A stretch of 64,000 nt of DNA from an uncultured Clostridia bacterium. Lineage in GTDB: Bacteria; Bacillota; Clostridia; UBA1381. The notes beneath the pieces were generated by a model. The model made no database searches. It worked only from the letters and a program-made list of their open reading frames with translations, and had not been told where the DNA came from. The translations under genes were made by a program, and so were the position numbers. Of the stretch, positions 52,944 to 62,429 are shown piece after piece (the stretch's first letter is position 1; the number at the start of each line of letters is the position of its first letter). Location: NCBI GenBank assembly GCA_934476075.1, contig CAKSNH010000008.1, forward strand, positions 1 to 64,000, in the 5' to 3' direction.

Positions 52944-53630
52944 TTACAGTTCATCTTTTGATGGTTGTGTTTTTCCGCATATAATTGTTAAGTTACCGTT
53001 TCTGCATCTTATCTCATCAATCATCTCCTTTTCCTGTGACAATGACTTCATGTGGATATTGTACTGCAATTCATACATACTTCCCAAATTTGTGGTTTTA
53101 ACCTTCTGCAATACCGCAGATTTGGTGTATTTTTTAAAAATATCATCGAATATACCTGTGTAATCAAGGTTTTCGGGAATAGTAATTCTAAGGTCTTTTT
53201 CAGCACTCTCCGACACATTGCCGAATGGAGTTTTGGAAAGAATTAGTATGATTGCGCTTATAATAACCGTGATAGCAACCGCATAGCCTATGTAACCCAT
53301 GCCTGTTGCAAGACCTATCGCCATAGCGAATACCACGCTTAGAATATCTCTTGAATTGCCCGGCACTGACCTGAAACGTACCAGTCCGAACGCTCCCAAG
53401 ACTGCAACGCTTGTTCCTAAATTGCCGTTTACCATTAATATAATAACCTGTACCAATGCCGGCAGCACCGCAAGTGAAATTGCAAAGTTTTTGGTGTGTG
53501 AACCTTGCAGCATATATACCGCCGACAGGATAATACCCAAAACCAGTGCCGCTGCCGTACAGCTCAGTGCACTTCCTGCCGTAAGTGTTGTTGTAACCTC
53601 TGCCGTTTGATTTAAAATACTTGTAAACAT
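52944..53630 (-). CDS. DUF4956 membrane protein
   Basis: A 228-residue protein with about five membrane segments in its first two thirds. The family mark FGLVRFRSVPGNSRDI lies near 82-97. A soluble C-terminal domain (RITIPENLDYTGIF to the end) is ferredoxin-like in feel and probably cytoplasmic. Function is unknown. It overlaps the VTC-domain gene by 19 bases, so the two are translated together. The family is commonly found beside VTC polymerases and CotH or Cthe_2159 proteins, suggesting a joint role in envelope polymer or polyphosphate handling. Confidence 0.85.
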   Translation of the reverse strand: MFTSILNQTAEVTTTLTAGSALSCTAAALVLGIILSAVYMLQGSHTKNFAISLAVLPALVQVIILMVNGNLGTSVAVLGAFGLVRFRSVPGNSRDILSVVFAMAIGLATGMGYIGYAVAITVIISAIILILSKTPFGNVSESAEKDLRITIPENLDYTGIFDDIFKKYTKSAVLQKVKTTNLGSMYELQYNIHMKSLSQEKEMIDEIRCRNGNLTIICGKTQPSKDEL

Positions 53631-54334
53631 TGTTCTATACTCCTTTTTTTCATTACATTTTCTTTATATATATTTCCGTATTTCGAGAATGAAATAGGAT
53701 AAATCTCTAATTTTGATAAAATTTTTGTCAGCCATATCGGATATGCCATAGGCACTTTTATTTCCAACAGTACATTGTCCTCGTCCATCAGCTTTTCGCC
53801 GTAGTCGCCGTGAGTTAAATCCAAATCGTACGGACGGCTTCTGATGTTTCGGTCGAAAGTCATGCGGATTTCCGAATCCTGTCTGCCGAAGTAAGCCATT
53901 CGGTCATATGCTAAAAACAGTTTCGGGATAGGTTTGTAGTGCTGCATGAAATAGTCGATTTCAAAAAGAATTTGGTTTTCAAAATCTGGTCTTATTCCGC
54001 TTTCGATGTATGCCATAGCCTCGTCATGCTGCATTGAAACTCTGCGTTTGAACACTACTCCGTTAAACTTCTTTTTAATTTCAATAAATACCGTGCTGTC
54101 GTCATCGGGAATACCGTAACTTCTCAATCTCAGCTTTTCTTTGTATCTCGGTTTTTCGATTGATGTTCTTATAAGTTCGTTTGTCATTGTGTCATAATAT
54201 ATATTGCAAATTGTATGCAGTCCGTATTCGTCAAGCTGCATATATGGTTTGATTTCACTAATGAATTGTTCGTACTGTTCGGGTGAAAGCATATATTTCT
54301 TTTCTACCCGCTGAAATGTATAATTAACAGCCAT
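53612..54334 (-). CDS. VTC-domain protein (polyphosphate polymerase-like)
   Basis: A 240-residue tunnel-fold (TTM) enzyme of the VTC type. Basic tunnel residues are seen in RVEKKYML, KEKLRLRSYG, EIKKKFNGVVFKRR and FDRNIRSR; acidic metal sites in FIEIKKK and LLEIKVP. YYDT and SFSKYGN are also family marks. Yeast Vtc4 makes polyphosphate from ATP; bacterial homologues are poorly studied. The start at 54334 has GGAGGAG; a start 15 bases upstream would include it. It is the first gene of the operon with DUF4956 and the Cthe_2159-like lipoprotein. Confidence 0.85.
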   Translation of the reverse strand: MAVNYTFQRVEKKYMLSPEQYEQFISEIKPYMQLDEYGLHTICNIYYDTMTNELIRTSIEKPRYKEKLRLRSYGIPDDDSTVFIEIKKKFNGVVFKRRVSMQHDEAMAYIESGIRPDFENQILFEIDYFMQHYKPIPKLFLAYDRMAYFGRQDSEIRMTFDRNIRSRPYDLDLTHGDYGEKLMDEDNVLLEIKVPMAYPIWLTKILSKLEIYPISFSKYGNIYKENVMKKRSIEQCLQVF

Positions 54335-54589
54335 TCTTATCTCCTCCATTCATTGTCTTTATTATACCTTGCAGATATGTATTCTTTATGTACTGTAAAT
54401 TAAAAAGAAGTGAAAATGTTGTGTAAAATATGTGTAAAGATATTAATGCGGTTTTTTCACACGAATTTTACTTTTACTATATATTTCGCAGGGGCGGCAG
54501 ATATTTTAGAGGTGATTTTGGGAAAATGTATTTTTGAAAAGTCTTATATTAATTTAGGAAACAATCCTATTAAAGGACAAAAAAATACA

Positions 54590-54659
54590 GACAAACCGCA
54601 AAAAGTTTGTCCGTCTTACAAAAAACAACAAAAAAACGTGCGGACAATTCCGCACGTTT
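54590..54659 (-). terminator. tandem terminators after tRNA-Glu
   Basis: AAACGTGCGGA/TCCGCACGTTT (54634-54659) and GACAAAC/GTTTGTC (54590-54612) lie in series, each followed on the minus strand by Ts. Confidence 0.7.
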
Positions 54660-54665
54660 CAGCTA

Positions 54666-54740
54666 TGGTGACTCGTATGGGACTCGAACCCATGTTGCTG
54701 CCGTGAGAGGGCAGAGTCTTAACCGCTTGACCAACGAGCC
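54666..54740 (-). tRNA. tRNA-Glu (anticodon CTC)
   Basis: The acceptor stem is GGCTCGT with ACGAGTC, followed by A and an encoded CCA. The anticodon arm has a 5-bp stem CTGCC/GGCAG and loop CTCTCAC, so the anticodon is CTC, reading GAG. The TTCGAGT T-loop is standard. It lies alone and is followed by terminators. Confidence 0.95.
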
Positions 54741-54907
54741 ATAATATTTAGCTTAATTATAATATCACATATCGCCACGTTTGTCAAGAGCGGATTTTTG
54801 GAGAATTCAATAATTTATTAAAGCTGCGAAAATTGTATATTGGTTTGGTCAAGTTATCGCTGTATGGTCAAAACTGCAATTTGCTTATCTAAAACCCGCT
54901 GTACTGC

Positions 54908-54936
54908 TTGACATTTTTTTCGTTTTGAACTATAAT
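54908..54936 (+). promoter_or_regulatory. proS promoter
   Basis: TTGACA (54908-54913) and TATAAT (54931-54936) are 17 bp apart. The leader holds an eight-codon ORF (54994-55020) ahead of proS, probably chance, and no T-box. Confidence 0.85.
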
Positions 54937-55037
54937 TTTATTGGGTACGTTTGTACTGTTTTAGAAGTTCCTTAAATTAACAAAGGAAACGCTATGAAAA
55001 ATATACATTATTATAAATAAACAGGAGATTTCTATAA

Positions 55038-56744
55038 ATGAGAGTATCAAAATTATTAATGCCGACATTGCGTGAAGTTCCGGCTGAGGCTGAAATTACA
55101 AGTCACCGTTTAATGCTTAGAGCAGGTCTTATCAGAAAGCTTGCCGCAGGTATTTATTCATATCTTCCGCTTGGTCTTCGTTCGCTTAGAAAAGTAGAGG
55201 AAATTGTTCGTGAAGAAATGGACAATGCGGGTGCTTTGGAACTTTTGATGTCCGCACTTTTGCCGGCTGAAGCTTATCAGGCATCGGGCAGATGGGAAGT
55301 TTTCGGTGAGAGTATGTTCCGCTTGAAAGACAGAAACAACCGTGATTTCTGCCTTGGCCCTACACATGAGGAATTGTTTACTCAAACAGTTATCAATGAA
55401 GTAAAATCATACAAGGAATATCCGATTACTTTATACCAAATTCAGCACAAGTATCGTGATGAGGGTCGCCCTCGTTTCGGTATTATCAGAAGCCGTGAGT
55501 TTATCATGAAGGACGCTTACAGCTTTGATATTAATCAAGAGGGGCTTGATGAGTCTTACAAGAAAATGTATGACGCATATTGCAGAATTTTCAACCGCTT
55601 GGGTCTTGACTTTACTATTGTTGACGCCGACTCGGGTGCGATGGGCGGCAGCGGAAGTCAGGAATTTATGGTTAAGTCGCCAATCGGCGAGGACGGGATT
55701 GCGTTCTGCAACGACTGCGGATATTCCGCAAACTTTGAAAAAGCCGCTTGTGTACCTGTTGAAAAGGAATACACTGAGGGCGATTTGGATATGCAGAAAA
55801 TCGAAACCCCGAATGTGCACACTATCGAAGAACTTGTGTCATTCTTAAATGCAGAGCCGTACACATTCGCAAAGACAATCATATACAAGGCTGACGACAA
55901 GTATATTGCGGCTATGGTTCGTGGTGACAGAGAGATTAACGAAGTTAAGCTTAAAAATTTGGTCGGTGCTATTGACGATTTGGAACTTGCCGCACCGAGC
56001 ATTGTAAGAGAAATTACAAATGCGGAGGTTGGGTTTGCAGGTCCGGTCGGTCTTGACATTGACGTTTATGTTGACCTTGAAGTCGCACAGATGAAGAACT
56101 TTATCGTGGGTGCTAACGAAACAAATTACCACCTTACAAATGTAAATATAAACAAAGACTTTACTCCGAAACAGGTTGCGGATATTCGTATAATTGAAGA
56201 AGGCGACATCTGCCCGAAGTGTGGAAAGAAGATTTCAACCGCACAGGGTATCGAAGTGGGTCACATTTTCAAGCTTGGTACTAAATATTCGGACGCTTTG
56301 GGACTGAATTATCTTGACGAAAACGGTAAATCGCAGACTGTTATCATGGGCTGCTACGGTATCGGTGTTACACGCTGTTTGGCAGCCGCTATCGAGCAGA
56401 ACAGCGACGAAAACGGTATTATCTGGCCGGTATCTATTGCTCCGTATCATGCTATTGTTGTTCCGGTAAATGCTACTATTGAAGAACAAATGCAGAATGC
56501 GGAAAAGATTTACGAAGAATTAAAGGCAAAAGGTATCGAAGTATTGCTTGACGACAGAAAAGAACGTGCCGGTGTTAAGTTTAAGGACGCTGACCTTATC
56601 GGTATTCCGGTGAGAATTGTGGTCGGCAAGAAGATTGGCGAGGGTATTGTTGAATATAAGTTAAGACAGGACGAAAAGCCTGTTGAAAAATCTGTGGCAG
56701 ACGCTGTTGCGGATACTGTAAAATATATTAACGAGAACAGATAA
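55038..56744 (+). CDS. proS: prolyl-tRNA synthetase
   Basis: A 568-residue class II aminoacyl-tRNA synthetase of the bacterial (ProS type 1) form. Motif 1 covers [17 protein letters not shown] near 48, motif 2 is around [18 protein letters not shown] near 138 (shortened: RPRFGIIR), and the editing domain that clears Ala-tRNA(Pro) lies between motifs 2 and 3 (about 225-380). Motif 3 follows at [10 protein letters not shown]. The anticodon-binding domain closes the protein. AGGAG is in front of the ATG. The EutS-like gene follows by 11 bp and may be co-transcribed. Confidence 0.97.
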   Translation: MRVSKLLMPTLREVPAEAEITSHRLMLRAGLIRKLAAGIYSYLPLGLRSLRKVEEIVREEMDNAGALELLMSALLPAEAYQASGRWEVFGESMFRLKDRNNRDFCLGPTHEELFTQTVINEVKSYKEYPITLYQIQHKYRDEGRPRFGIIRSREFIMKDAYSFDINQEGLDESYKKMYDAYCRIFNRLGLDFTIVDADSGAMGGSGSQEFMVKSPIGEDGIAFCNDCGYSANFEKAACVPVEKEYTEGDLDMQKIETPNVHTIEELVSFLNAEPYTFAKTIIYKADDKYIAAMVRGDREINEVKLKNLVGAIDDLELAAPSIVREITNAEVGFAGPVGLDIDVYVDLEVAQMKNFIVGANETNYHLTNVNINKDFTPKQVADIRIIEEGDICPKCGKKISTAQGIEVGHIFKLGTKYSDALGLNYLDENGKSQTVIMGCYGIGVTRCLAAAIEQNSDENGIIWPVSIAPYHAIVVPVNATIEEQMQNAEKIYEELKAKGIEVLLDDRKERAGVKFKDADLIGIPVRIVVGKKIGEGIVEYKLRQDEKPVEKSVADAVADTVKYINENR

Positions 56745-56755
56745 GGATTGATATT

Positions 56756-57145
56756 ATGGATATCACAAAAATGATTTCCGACGGACAAGACCTTGAAAAA
56801 AAGCTTAGAATTATTCAGGAGCTTGTACCCGGCAAACAAATTACTTTGGCACATTTAATTGCCGCACCCGATAAAATTCTATATCAAAAACTGGGGCTTG
56901 ACCCGTCTGTTGATTATGCTCGTGCGGCGATTGGAATAATCACAATGTCGCCGAGCGAAACGGCGATTATTGCGGGCGATATTGCGATGAAAACCGCAAA
57001 TATCGATTTGGGATTTGTGGACAGATTCAGCGGTACGCTTATTATCACAGGCAAGATTTCCGAGGTGGAAACTTCGGTTCGTGCCGTATGTGATTATGCC
57101 CGTGACACATTGGGATTTTCGGTGTGCGATATAACCAAAACTTGA
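56756..57145 (+). CDS. eutS: EutS-type bacterial microcompartment shell protein, isolated
   Basis: A 129-residue circularly permuted BMC domain. RIIQELVPGKQITLAHLIAAP (shortened: VPGKQITLAHL) opens the fold, PSETAIIAGDIAMK and IDLGFVDRFSGTLIITG are core strands, and CDITKT ends it, all as in EutS/PduU. EutS subunits form bent hexamers at shell edges of ethanolamine or propanediol compartments. The 14-residue N-terminal extension is longer than in E. coli EutS. No other shell or enzyme gene lies nearby, so this is either an orphan copy or part of a system encoded elsewhere. It follows proS by 11 bp. Confidence 0.85.
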   Translation: MDITKMISDGQDLEKKLRIIQELVPGKQITLAHLIAAPDKILYQKLGLDPSVDYARAAIGIITMSPSETAIIAGDIAMKTANIDLGFVDRFSGTLIITGKISEVETSVRAVCDYARDTLGFSVCDITKT

Positions 57146-57161
57146 TATGTTTTTATGGATA

Positions 57162-57194
57162 AAACCCCCTTGCGATATTTTCGCAAGGGGGTTT
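57162..57194 (+). terminator. terminator after the EutS-like gene
   Basis: AAACCCCCTTGCGA and TCGCAAGGGGGTTT form a 14-bp stem. It probably ends the proS transcript. Confidence 0.8.
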
Positions 57195-57440
57195 GTGGTT
57201 GAGGGGGAGAATTGGGATTTTTCACTTACGCAAGACCAAACTAAAAATTAGCGTCCTATCAAATACCCCGACAAATTATAATTTAATATTCCCCATCTCA
57301 CCTCAAATATCCCTTTTTAATCAAAATTTCTTTACTTTCACACGTTAAAGTGGTACAATAACAATATAATATGGCGGTATATTGCAAATAATACTGTTAT
57401 TATTAACAGTTTAGTTTTATATAGGAAATGAGGTATTGCT

Positions 57441-57734
57441 ATGAACTTGAAAAATGCCGATACAGATAAATTATTTGAAGCAATTTTAAAACTTCAAACA
57501 GTTGACGAATGTTATAAATTCTTTGAGGATTTATGCACCGTTGCGGAAATTAAGTCTATGAGCCAGCGTATGGAAGTGGCTCTTATGCTTGACGATAAAA
57601 AAGTGTACAATGACATTGTGTCCAAAACGGGTGCAAGCACCGCAACAATCAGCCGTGTAAACCGCAGCTTAAACTACGGCTCGGACGGTTACAGACTTAT
57701 TATCGACAGGTTAAAGGAGAATAATGATGAATAG
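57441..57734 (+). CDS. yerC: YerC/YecD-family TrpR-like regulator
   Basis: A 97-residue helical protein of the TrpR-related YerC/YecD family, found through Firmicutes. A DLCTVAEIKSMSQRMEVALML helix (shortened: EIKSMSQRM) is followed by the HTH region with TGASTATISRVNRSLNYG (shortened: STATISRVNR). The role is unknown; it may be a small DNA-binding repressor. The methyltransferase gene overlaps its end by 11 bases. Upstream are terminator and AT-rich spacer with an ACTGTT/AACAGT palindrome (57398-57415). Confidence 0.85.
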   Translation: MNLKNADTDKLFEAILKLQTVDECYKFFEDLCTVAEIKSMSQRMEVALMLDDKKVYNDIVSKTGASTATISRVNRSLNYGSDGYRLIIDRLKENNDE

Positions 57735-58473
57735 TTATGCGGATTTTGCATATTTATATGACAGTTTAATGACTTCCGATATTGATTACGGAAAATGGGC
57801 GGATTATATAGAAAATCTGTTCCATTATTATGACAAAAATCCAAATATGGTATGTGATTTGGCTTGCGGTACGGGCAATTTTACCATTCCGCTTGCAAAA
57901 AGAGGCTATGAGATGATTGGCGTTGACCGTTCATATGATATGCTTACGGTGGCTCGTGAAAAGGCACAGGAGGAAAATCTCGATATATTATTCCTAAACC
58001 AAAGTGTGTCAAAGCTTGACCTTTACGGCACTGCCGACGCATTTTTGTGCATGATAGACGGGTTTAACTATATACTTTCATATCAGACGTTGTATGCGAT
58101 ATTCAAGCGTATTAAAACCTGTTTTATCGAGCCGGACGGAATTTTTATATTCGACCTCAGCAGCCGATACAAGCTGTCCGAAACTATCGGCAACAATACG
58201 TTTATCCACAGCAGCGAGGATATTTTCTACACATGGGAAAACACATACTACAAGCAAAAAAACATAAGCGATATGTTTCTTACATTTTTTAAAAAAGATA
58301 CCGACGGGAAATATGAACGTTTTGAAGAACGTCATTTACAGCGTGGATACTCTGTGTCCGAGATTAAATATCTGCTGAAAAAAGCAGGTTTTGCAAAAGT
58401 TGATGTATTTGACGAACTTAGCTTTGCTCCGCCGTCGGATACAAGCAGCAGAATTGTTTTCGCCGCACAATAA
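57724..58473 (+). CDS. class I SAM-dependent methyltransferase
   Basis: A 249-residue methyltransferase. Motif I VCDLACGTGNFTIPLA lies near 42-57, the ribose-binding acid is in IGVDRSYDML, and motif II is DAFLCMIDGFNYI. The C-terminal half resembles the YcgJ/Ubi-like small methyltransferase group. The substrate is unknown. Two adjacent ATGs (57724, 57727) follow AGGAG; the second has better spacing. It overlaps yerC by 11 bases, so they are coupled. Confidence 0.88.
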   Translation: MMNSYADFAYLYDSLMTSDIDYGKWADYIENLFHYYDKNPNMVCDLACGTGNFTIPLAKRGYEMIGVDRSYDMLTVAREKAQEENLDILFLNQSVSKLDLYGTADAFLCMIDGFNYILSYQTLYAIFKRIKTCFIEPDGIFIFDLSSRYKLSETIGNNTFIHSSEDIFYTWENTYYKQKNISDMFLTFFKKDTDGKYERFEERHLQRGYSVSEIKYLLKKAGFAKVDVFDELSFAPPSDTSSRIVFAAQ

Positions 58474-58494
58474 AATACAGTTCGGGACGTCCTC

Positions 58495-58776
58495 TTACCA
58501 AAGAGGGCGGAAAACCCCGCTAATCATACAAAACAATATAATCTGTACTATTAAAATTACGGGAACACCTATTGTAAACTTTTTATGTTTTGTCTTGTGA
58601 TGAAAAATTTTCATTCCGAGCAAACCACCGATACTTCCGCCGAATACACATGACAATATCAGTGCATTTTCGCTTATCCGCCATTTGTGATTTTTGGCAC
58701 GTTTTTTATCTATGCAATACATAACAAAACTTATTAAATTTATTAACATAAAATATATTCCGCAAAAAGTTCTCAT
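58495..58776 (-). CDS. DUF1294 small membrane protein
   Basis: A 93-residue protein with three hydrophobic segments. MYCIDKKRAKNHKWRISENAL (shortened: DKKRAKNHKWRI) and GGSIGGLLGMKIFHHKTKH (shortened: GGLLGMKIFHHKT) are DUF1294 marks. Function is unknown; in many proteins this domain follows a cold-shock domain, here absent. It is convergent with the methyltransferase gene and has a GGAG site before the ATG. Confidence 0.85.
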   Translation of the reverse strand: MRTFCGIYFMLINLISFVMYCIDKKRAKNHKWRISENALILSCVFGGSIGGLLGMKIFHHKTKHKKFTIGVPVILIVQIILFCMISGVFRPLW

Positions 58777-59060
58777 TTTTTCTCCTTTTATTGATTTTAG
58801 CTAATTTTTATCAATTTTTTTCATAATTTCTATGGACTTTTACCTTTTGTTGTTGTATAATTATATTGTATAGTAGAATTTTTTAAAAGGGTTGATTTTA
58901 TTATACACTATATCGCTTTAATTTTAAATATAAAAGTTTATATTACTGCAAAGGCTTTTATTTTCACAAGAAATAATTGCTTTTCAGTGCTTGGATTTTT
59001 ATATTTGCAATTAGGTGCATAAATTTATTATAAAGGTGAGCATTTTGCGTAGTTTGGAAA

Positions 59061-59714
59061 ATGTATATACAGCTTAGTAATACAAAGTTATATTATGAGT
59101 GTTTTGGTACGGGGAAACCAATAATTATGCTTCACGGAAACGGAGAGGACAGTTCTATTTTTGATAAAACTGCAAAAAAACTTGCTGTGAATCATACGGT
59201 ATATCTTCTGGACAGTCGAAACCATGGCAAAAGCGAGAAACACCCGAAAAATCATTATGCCGACATGGCTGATGATGTGGTGGAGTTTATTAATGATTTA
59301 GGGATTGATAAACCAATCTTGTACGGATTTAGCGATGGTGGGATTATTGGGGTATTGATAGCGGTCGGGAACGGAAACATTTTATCTAAACTGATTGTCA
59401 GCGGTGTTAATCTGAAACCGTCGGGTATGAAGTTTGGAACTGTATTGGGTATAATTTTTGAATATCTGTTCAAGCGTGATGTTAATACATTGATGATGCT
59501 GAAAGAGCCGCACATTAAAGCACAAGATTTAAAAAATATTTCTGTGCCCACTGTGGTAATAGCCGGAGAACATGATGTGATAAGGAAACGTCATACTTAT
59601 ATGATTGCAAAAAACATACCTAATTCAGAACCGGTAATTGTAAAAGGTGAAAATCATGGTAGCTATATTGTACATAGCGATAAATTATATGATATATTAA
59701 TAAGGTATATTTGA
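59061..59714 (+). CDS. alpha/beta hydrolase
   Basis: A 217-residue hydrolase. The oxyanion segment HGNGED is near 25, the nucleophile elbow GFSDGG near 93 (Ser), the acid Asp in AGEHDVI near 168, and the His in GENHGSY near 197. Small size and lack of a cap domain suggest an esterase or hydrolase of unknown substrate. Its ribosome site is weak (GGA seven bases upstream), so translation may be low or the start off. A terminator follows at once. Confidence 0.8.
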   Translation: MYIQLSNTKLYYECFGTGKPIIMLHGNGEDSSIFDKTAKKLAVNHTVYLLDSRNHGKSEKHPKNHYADMADDVVEFINDLGIDKPILYGFSDGGIIGVLIAVGNGNILSKLIVSGVNLKPSGMKFGTVLGIIFEYLFKRDVNTLMMLKEPHIKAQDLKNISVPTVVIAGEHDVIRKRHTYMIAKNIPNSEPVIVKGENHGSYIVHSDKLYDILIRYI

Positions 59715-59742
59715 AAGTGTCGATTTTATCGGCACTTTTTTT
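59714..59742 (+). terminator. terminator of the alpha/beta hydrolase gene
   Basis: AAAGTGTCGAT and ATCGGCACTTT pair (one G-U) and run into seven Ts. Copy C of the dispersed repeat starts directly after. Confidence 0.8.
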
Positions 59743-59862
59743 AATTTGCAGGAAATTGCGTAAAAATAAAAAAGCTTCTGATAGAAGCACCGCCTGCGGG
59801 CGGGGAATAAGGCAGCGTTTTTGATTTTTCGTCATTGCGTTTACGCAATTTCCTACAAATTC
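59742..59862 (+). repeat. dispersed intergenic repeat, copy C, with inverted ends
   Basis: It contains AAAGCTTCTGATAGAAGCAC, CGCCTGCGGGCG and TTTTTCGTCATTGCG as in copy D. The left end (TTGCAGGAAATTGCGTAAA) is an inverted copy of the right end (TTTACGCAATTTCCTACAA), so the element folds on itself. Confidence 0.8.
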
Positions 59863-59909
59863 AAAAAGCCGATATAAAGTTTGAGAAATTTTCAAACCTT
59901 ATATCGGCT
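59862..59909 (-). terminator. terminator of the SH3/stalk-domain gene
   Basis: AGCCGATATAA and TTATATCGGCT form an 11-bp stem, extended by inner pairs, and followed on the minus strand by Ts. Confidence 0.8.
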
Positions 59910-59941
59910 AAAATTTTTATTTGCTTTAATATATCCAAAAA

Positions 59942-62137
59942 TCAGCCCACTATCTCGTCAGGGTCATCATATGCCGTTCTTGCCGGAATAACCCAAATCA
60001 TCTGAGTGCTTTCGTCCCACTCAACACGGCAATCCAAAGCATCTGTTATATCACGAAGTTTAAAATAATTGTTGTCATTAATATTATAGCAGGTTGCCTT
60101 AATCGGCACGCCGTCAAGCGTTAAAAATGCCGATGATGAATAAGCTGTTCTTTCGACGCCGTCACCCGGTGTTAATTCACCGCCGACCTCTGTGTAATCA
60201 TAAAAGCTCAGCATATCAATAGAATTTGTTGCACCGTCATACTTAATATCAAAGGATTTAATTGTTCCGTCTAGGATTTCTGCAATATCCCTTAACTTAA
60301 AGTAGTTGTTGTCATCAATGTTATATGCGATGGTGTTATATTTAAGTCCGTCCAGACAAACAGTCTGCGTTTTTGCAACAGAGTTTTTGCTGAACCCGTT
60401 TCCCGGATAATAGGTAAAGGTTTCCTGTTCATCATCTTCATGAACCAAATAGCGAATCTCTCCGTTATAAAAAATAGTATAGATTTTTCCTGTTATAATC
60501 CAAGGCTCTATATCGGCAGGGTCTATTCCCGGAATATCCCTCATATCTTCATCACGGTCAAACGAAAATTCTTCAATGCCGTATACATTTACCCATTCTT
60601 TATCCTGTATTTTGTTAATGTCACCGTTGTTTGAACGAACCCACTCACCGTATTCCAAGCTTTTGTTCATATCAACGTTGATATATCCGAAATGATACTC
60701 TTTCAGTTTTGCAATTCCTTCGGCCGAATAAGTTAGTGCACCCCATTCACCCCAAGGTGTATCTACGGACAGAACGCCGATAGGTGCACCAAGCACTGCC
60801 GTATCCGCCGCAGACAGTGTTTTGGTGAATTCATCAAGATTGCTTGTCGGAATGTAACATTCCTTCGAATTGAACCATATTTTTGAATTTGTGCCGTCAT
60901 AGTTCATATCTATAACATCGATTGCCGCACCTTTTTTTACTGAACCGACCACGGAAGAACCGTCGGAAATATCACAATCAACAGCCGCTATTGCTTTGTA
61001 CTGCGTTGTCGGTTTTTCAGTGTTTGCAAGCTGCACATTCACATACTTTGAGTCAACATAATAAAGACCTTTCTTATAGTAAATCTTATAATGACCGTTC
61101 TGCGGAGTGCTGTCTACAATTTGAAGTGACTGATTGATTTTATAAACGCCTGACTTTACATAATCCGTATCATCTGGAGTTGTTTTAACCATTAAAAGAC
61201 CGGTTGCCTTGCCTACCGCCTCAATTTTCGGAGGTGTTGATACCTGATTGTTAATATCTAGGATATAACAATTTTTTCTTGGAAGGAAATATACGCCCGG
61301 TTTCCAGCTTGTGAAAGCAGTACCGTCTTTCTCACCACACTGTCTGATTGTACCACGCGATTCGTCAACACCGCCCTCGCTCCATACGGCAACCCATTGC
61401 TCGTTATAGGCAACAACTTCAAATTCACTCGTTGTTGTAGCATAAAATGCTGTGTTAGCGTTTGATTCTGTTCTGCTCTTTTCAGCAAACGGAGGGTCAT
61501 ATCCTATTGCTTTAAGCTCATCAAGTCTTTTTGAATGATAGTTAATCGGCGGATTGCCGGGATAGAACGACGCTTTTACCGAGCCGATTTTTCCCTCATC
61601 ACCTATGTGTACAATCGCCATTCCCACAAGCGGCAATGAATCGGGGCGGTCATGTCTTACCCATTCCGTCGGTACTTTTGCATAAAAATTCCTTTCTTTA
61701 CCCTCGGTTGTTTTACTTCCGCCGTAGATGTAATCGGAAAGAAATGTCATCTCTATTGCGTGCTGATATTTGTCAGTATCGGAAGTCGCCCATTGTTTGT
61801 TTAGTTCCTTTTCAGCGGTTTCGGCAGCTTCAAGTATCGGTGTTGTTTCCCTCGCCGTTGTATAAGCAAGGATATATCCGATTGAACCGTCTTGAAGCTG
61901 AATTTTATGAAATTTTCTGTTGTCTTCTCCGACTACATAAGGCTCTAAAATTGTCACTCTGGTTCCTTTGTTGACCTCGCATATACCTCCCGAATAGGTG
62001 GGATTTTTTGTAACATTTACAGTACCGCCGTATACAACATAGGCAGTATCACCCGCCTTTAATTCAGCTGCGGCAGACGCAACAATACAAAACAACATAA
62101 ATGTGCAGAGCATTGCCGTTAAAATTTTCTTCAACAC
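59942..62137 (-). CDS. secreted SH3-like and stalk-domain protein
   Basis: A 731-residue exported protein. A signal peptide (about 1-25) precedes an SH3b-type domain (KAGDTAYVVYGGTVNV, then GYILAYT). The middle has no assigned family. A further SH3-like stretch (SGVYKINQSLQIVD, GLYYVDSKYVNV) follows. The C-terminal part has two copies of a YNI-DNNYFKLRDI unit, as in copper-amine-oxidase N-terminal/stalk domains of Clostridia cell-surface proteins. No catalytic motif is visible. It may attach to the wall by the SH3-like parts. Its promoter region is AT-rich and the start has AAGGGGGAATT upstream. Confidence 0.7.
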   Translation of the reverse strand: MLKKILTAMLCTFMLFCIVASAAAELKAGDTAYVVYGGTVNVTKNPTYSGGICEVNKGTRVTILEPYVVGEDNRKFHKIQLQDGSIGYILAYTTARETTPILEAAETAEKELNKQWATSDTDKYQHAIEMTFLSDYIYGGSKTTEGKERNFYAKVPTEWVRHDRPDSLPLVGMAIVHIGDEGKIGSVKASFYPGNPPINYHSKRLDELKAIGYDPPFAEKSRTESNANTAFYATTTSEFEVVAYNEQWVAVWSEGGVDESRGTIRQCGEKDGTAFTSWKPGVYFLPRKNCYILDINNQVSTPPKIEAVGKATGLLMVKTTPDDTDYVKSGVYKINQSLQIVDSTPQNGHYKIYYKKGLYYVDSKYVNVQLANTEKPTTQYKAIAAVDCDISDGSSVVGSVKKGAAIDVIDMNYDGTNSKIWFNSKECYIPTSNLDEFTKTLSAADTAVLGAPIGVLSVDTPWGEWGALTYSAEGIAKLKEYHFGYINVDMNKSLEYGEWVRSNNGDINKIQDKEWVNVYGIEEFSFDRDEDMRDIPGIDPADIEPWIITGKIYTIFYNGEIRYLVHEDDEQETFTYYPGNGFSKNSVAKTQTVCLDGLKYNTIAYNIDDNNYFKLRDIAEILDGTIKSFDIKYDGATNSIDMLSFYDYTEVGGELTPGDGVERTAYSSSAFLTLDGVPIKATCYNINDNNYFKLRDITDALDCRVEWDESTQMIWVIPARTAYDDPDEIVG

Positions 62138-62429
62138 AATAATTCCCCCTTTTATTTTTCCGTTTTTTATTTTCTTGTTAATTCATTAGAATTTTCATAT
62201 TATATAATTATTATATACTATATTTATGTAATATGCAAGTGTGGTTTGGAAAATTTATGTTGAAATTGGTGAAAATTTAGAAATATTATGCTTTATTTTT
62301 TATTCATAGATTTCACCATTTCAATGGTGAGTAAGCATAATCGTCCGTTTATCCGTTAAGCCAAGCTAAGATTTTTGGTAATTGTGATTTGTTCCATTTT
62401 TAAATTTAAAGTAAACAGTAAATAGGCAA

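Noticed and set aside
54410..54706. 98-codon plus-strand frame
   Set aside because: It reads into the antisense strand of tRNA-Glu and through its terminators; its C-terminus is the familiar spurious peptide from antisense tRNA.
54937..55037. T-box or other riboswitch before proS
   Set aside because: No T-box core sequence is seen; only an eight-codon ORF without proline codons is found.
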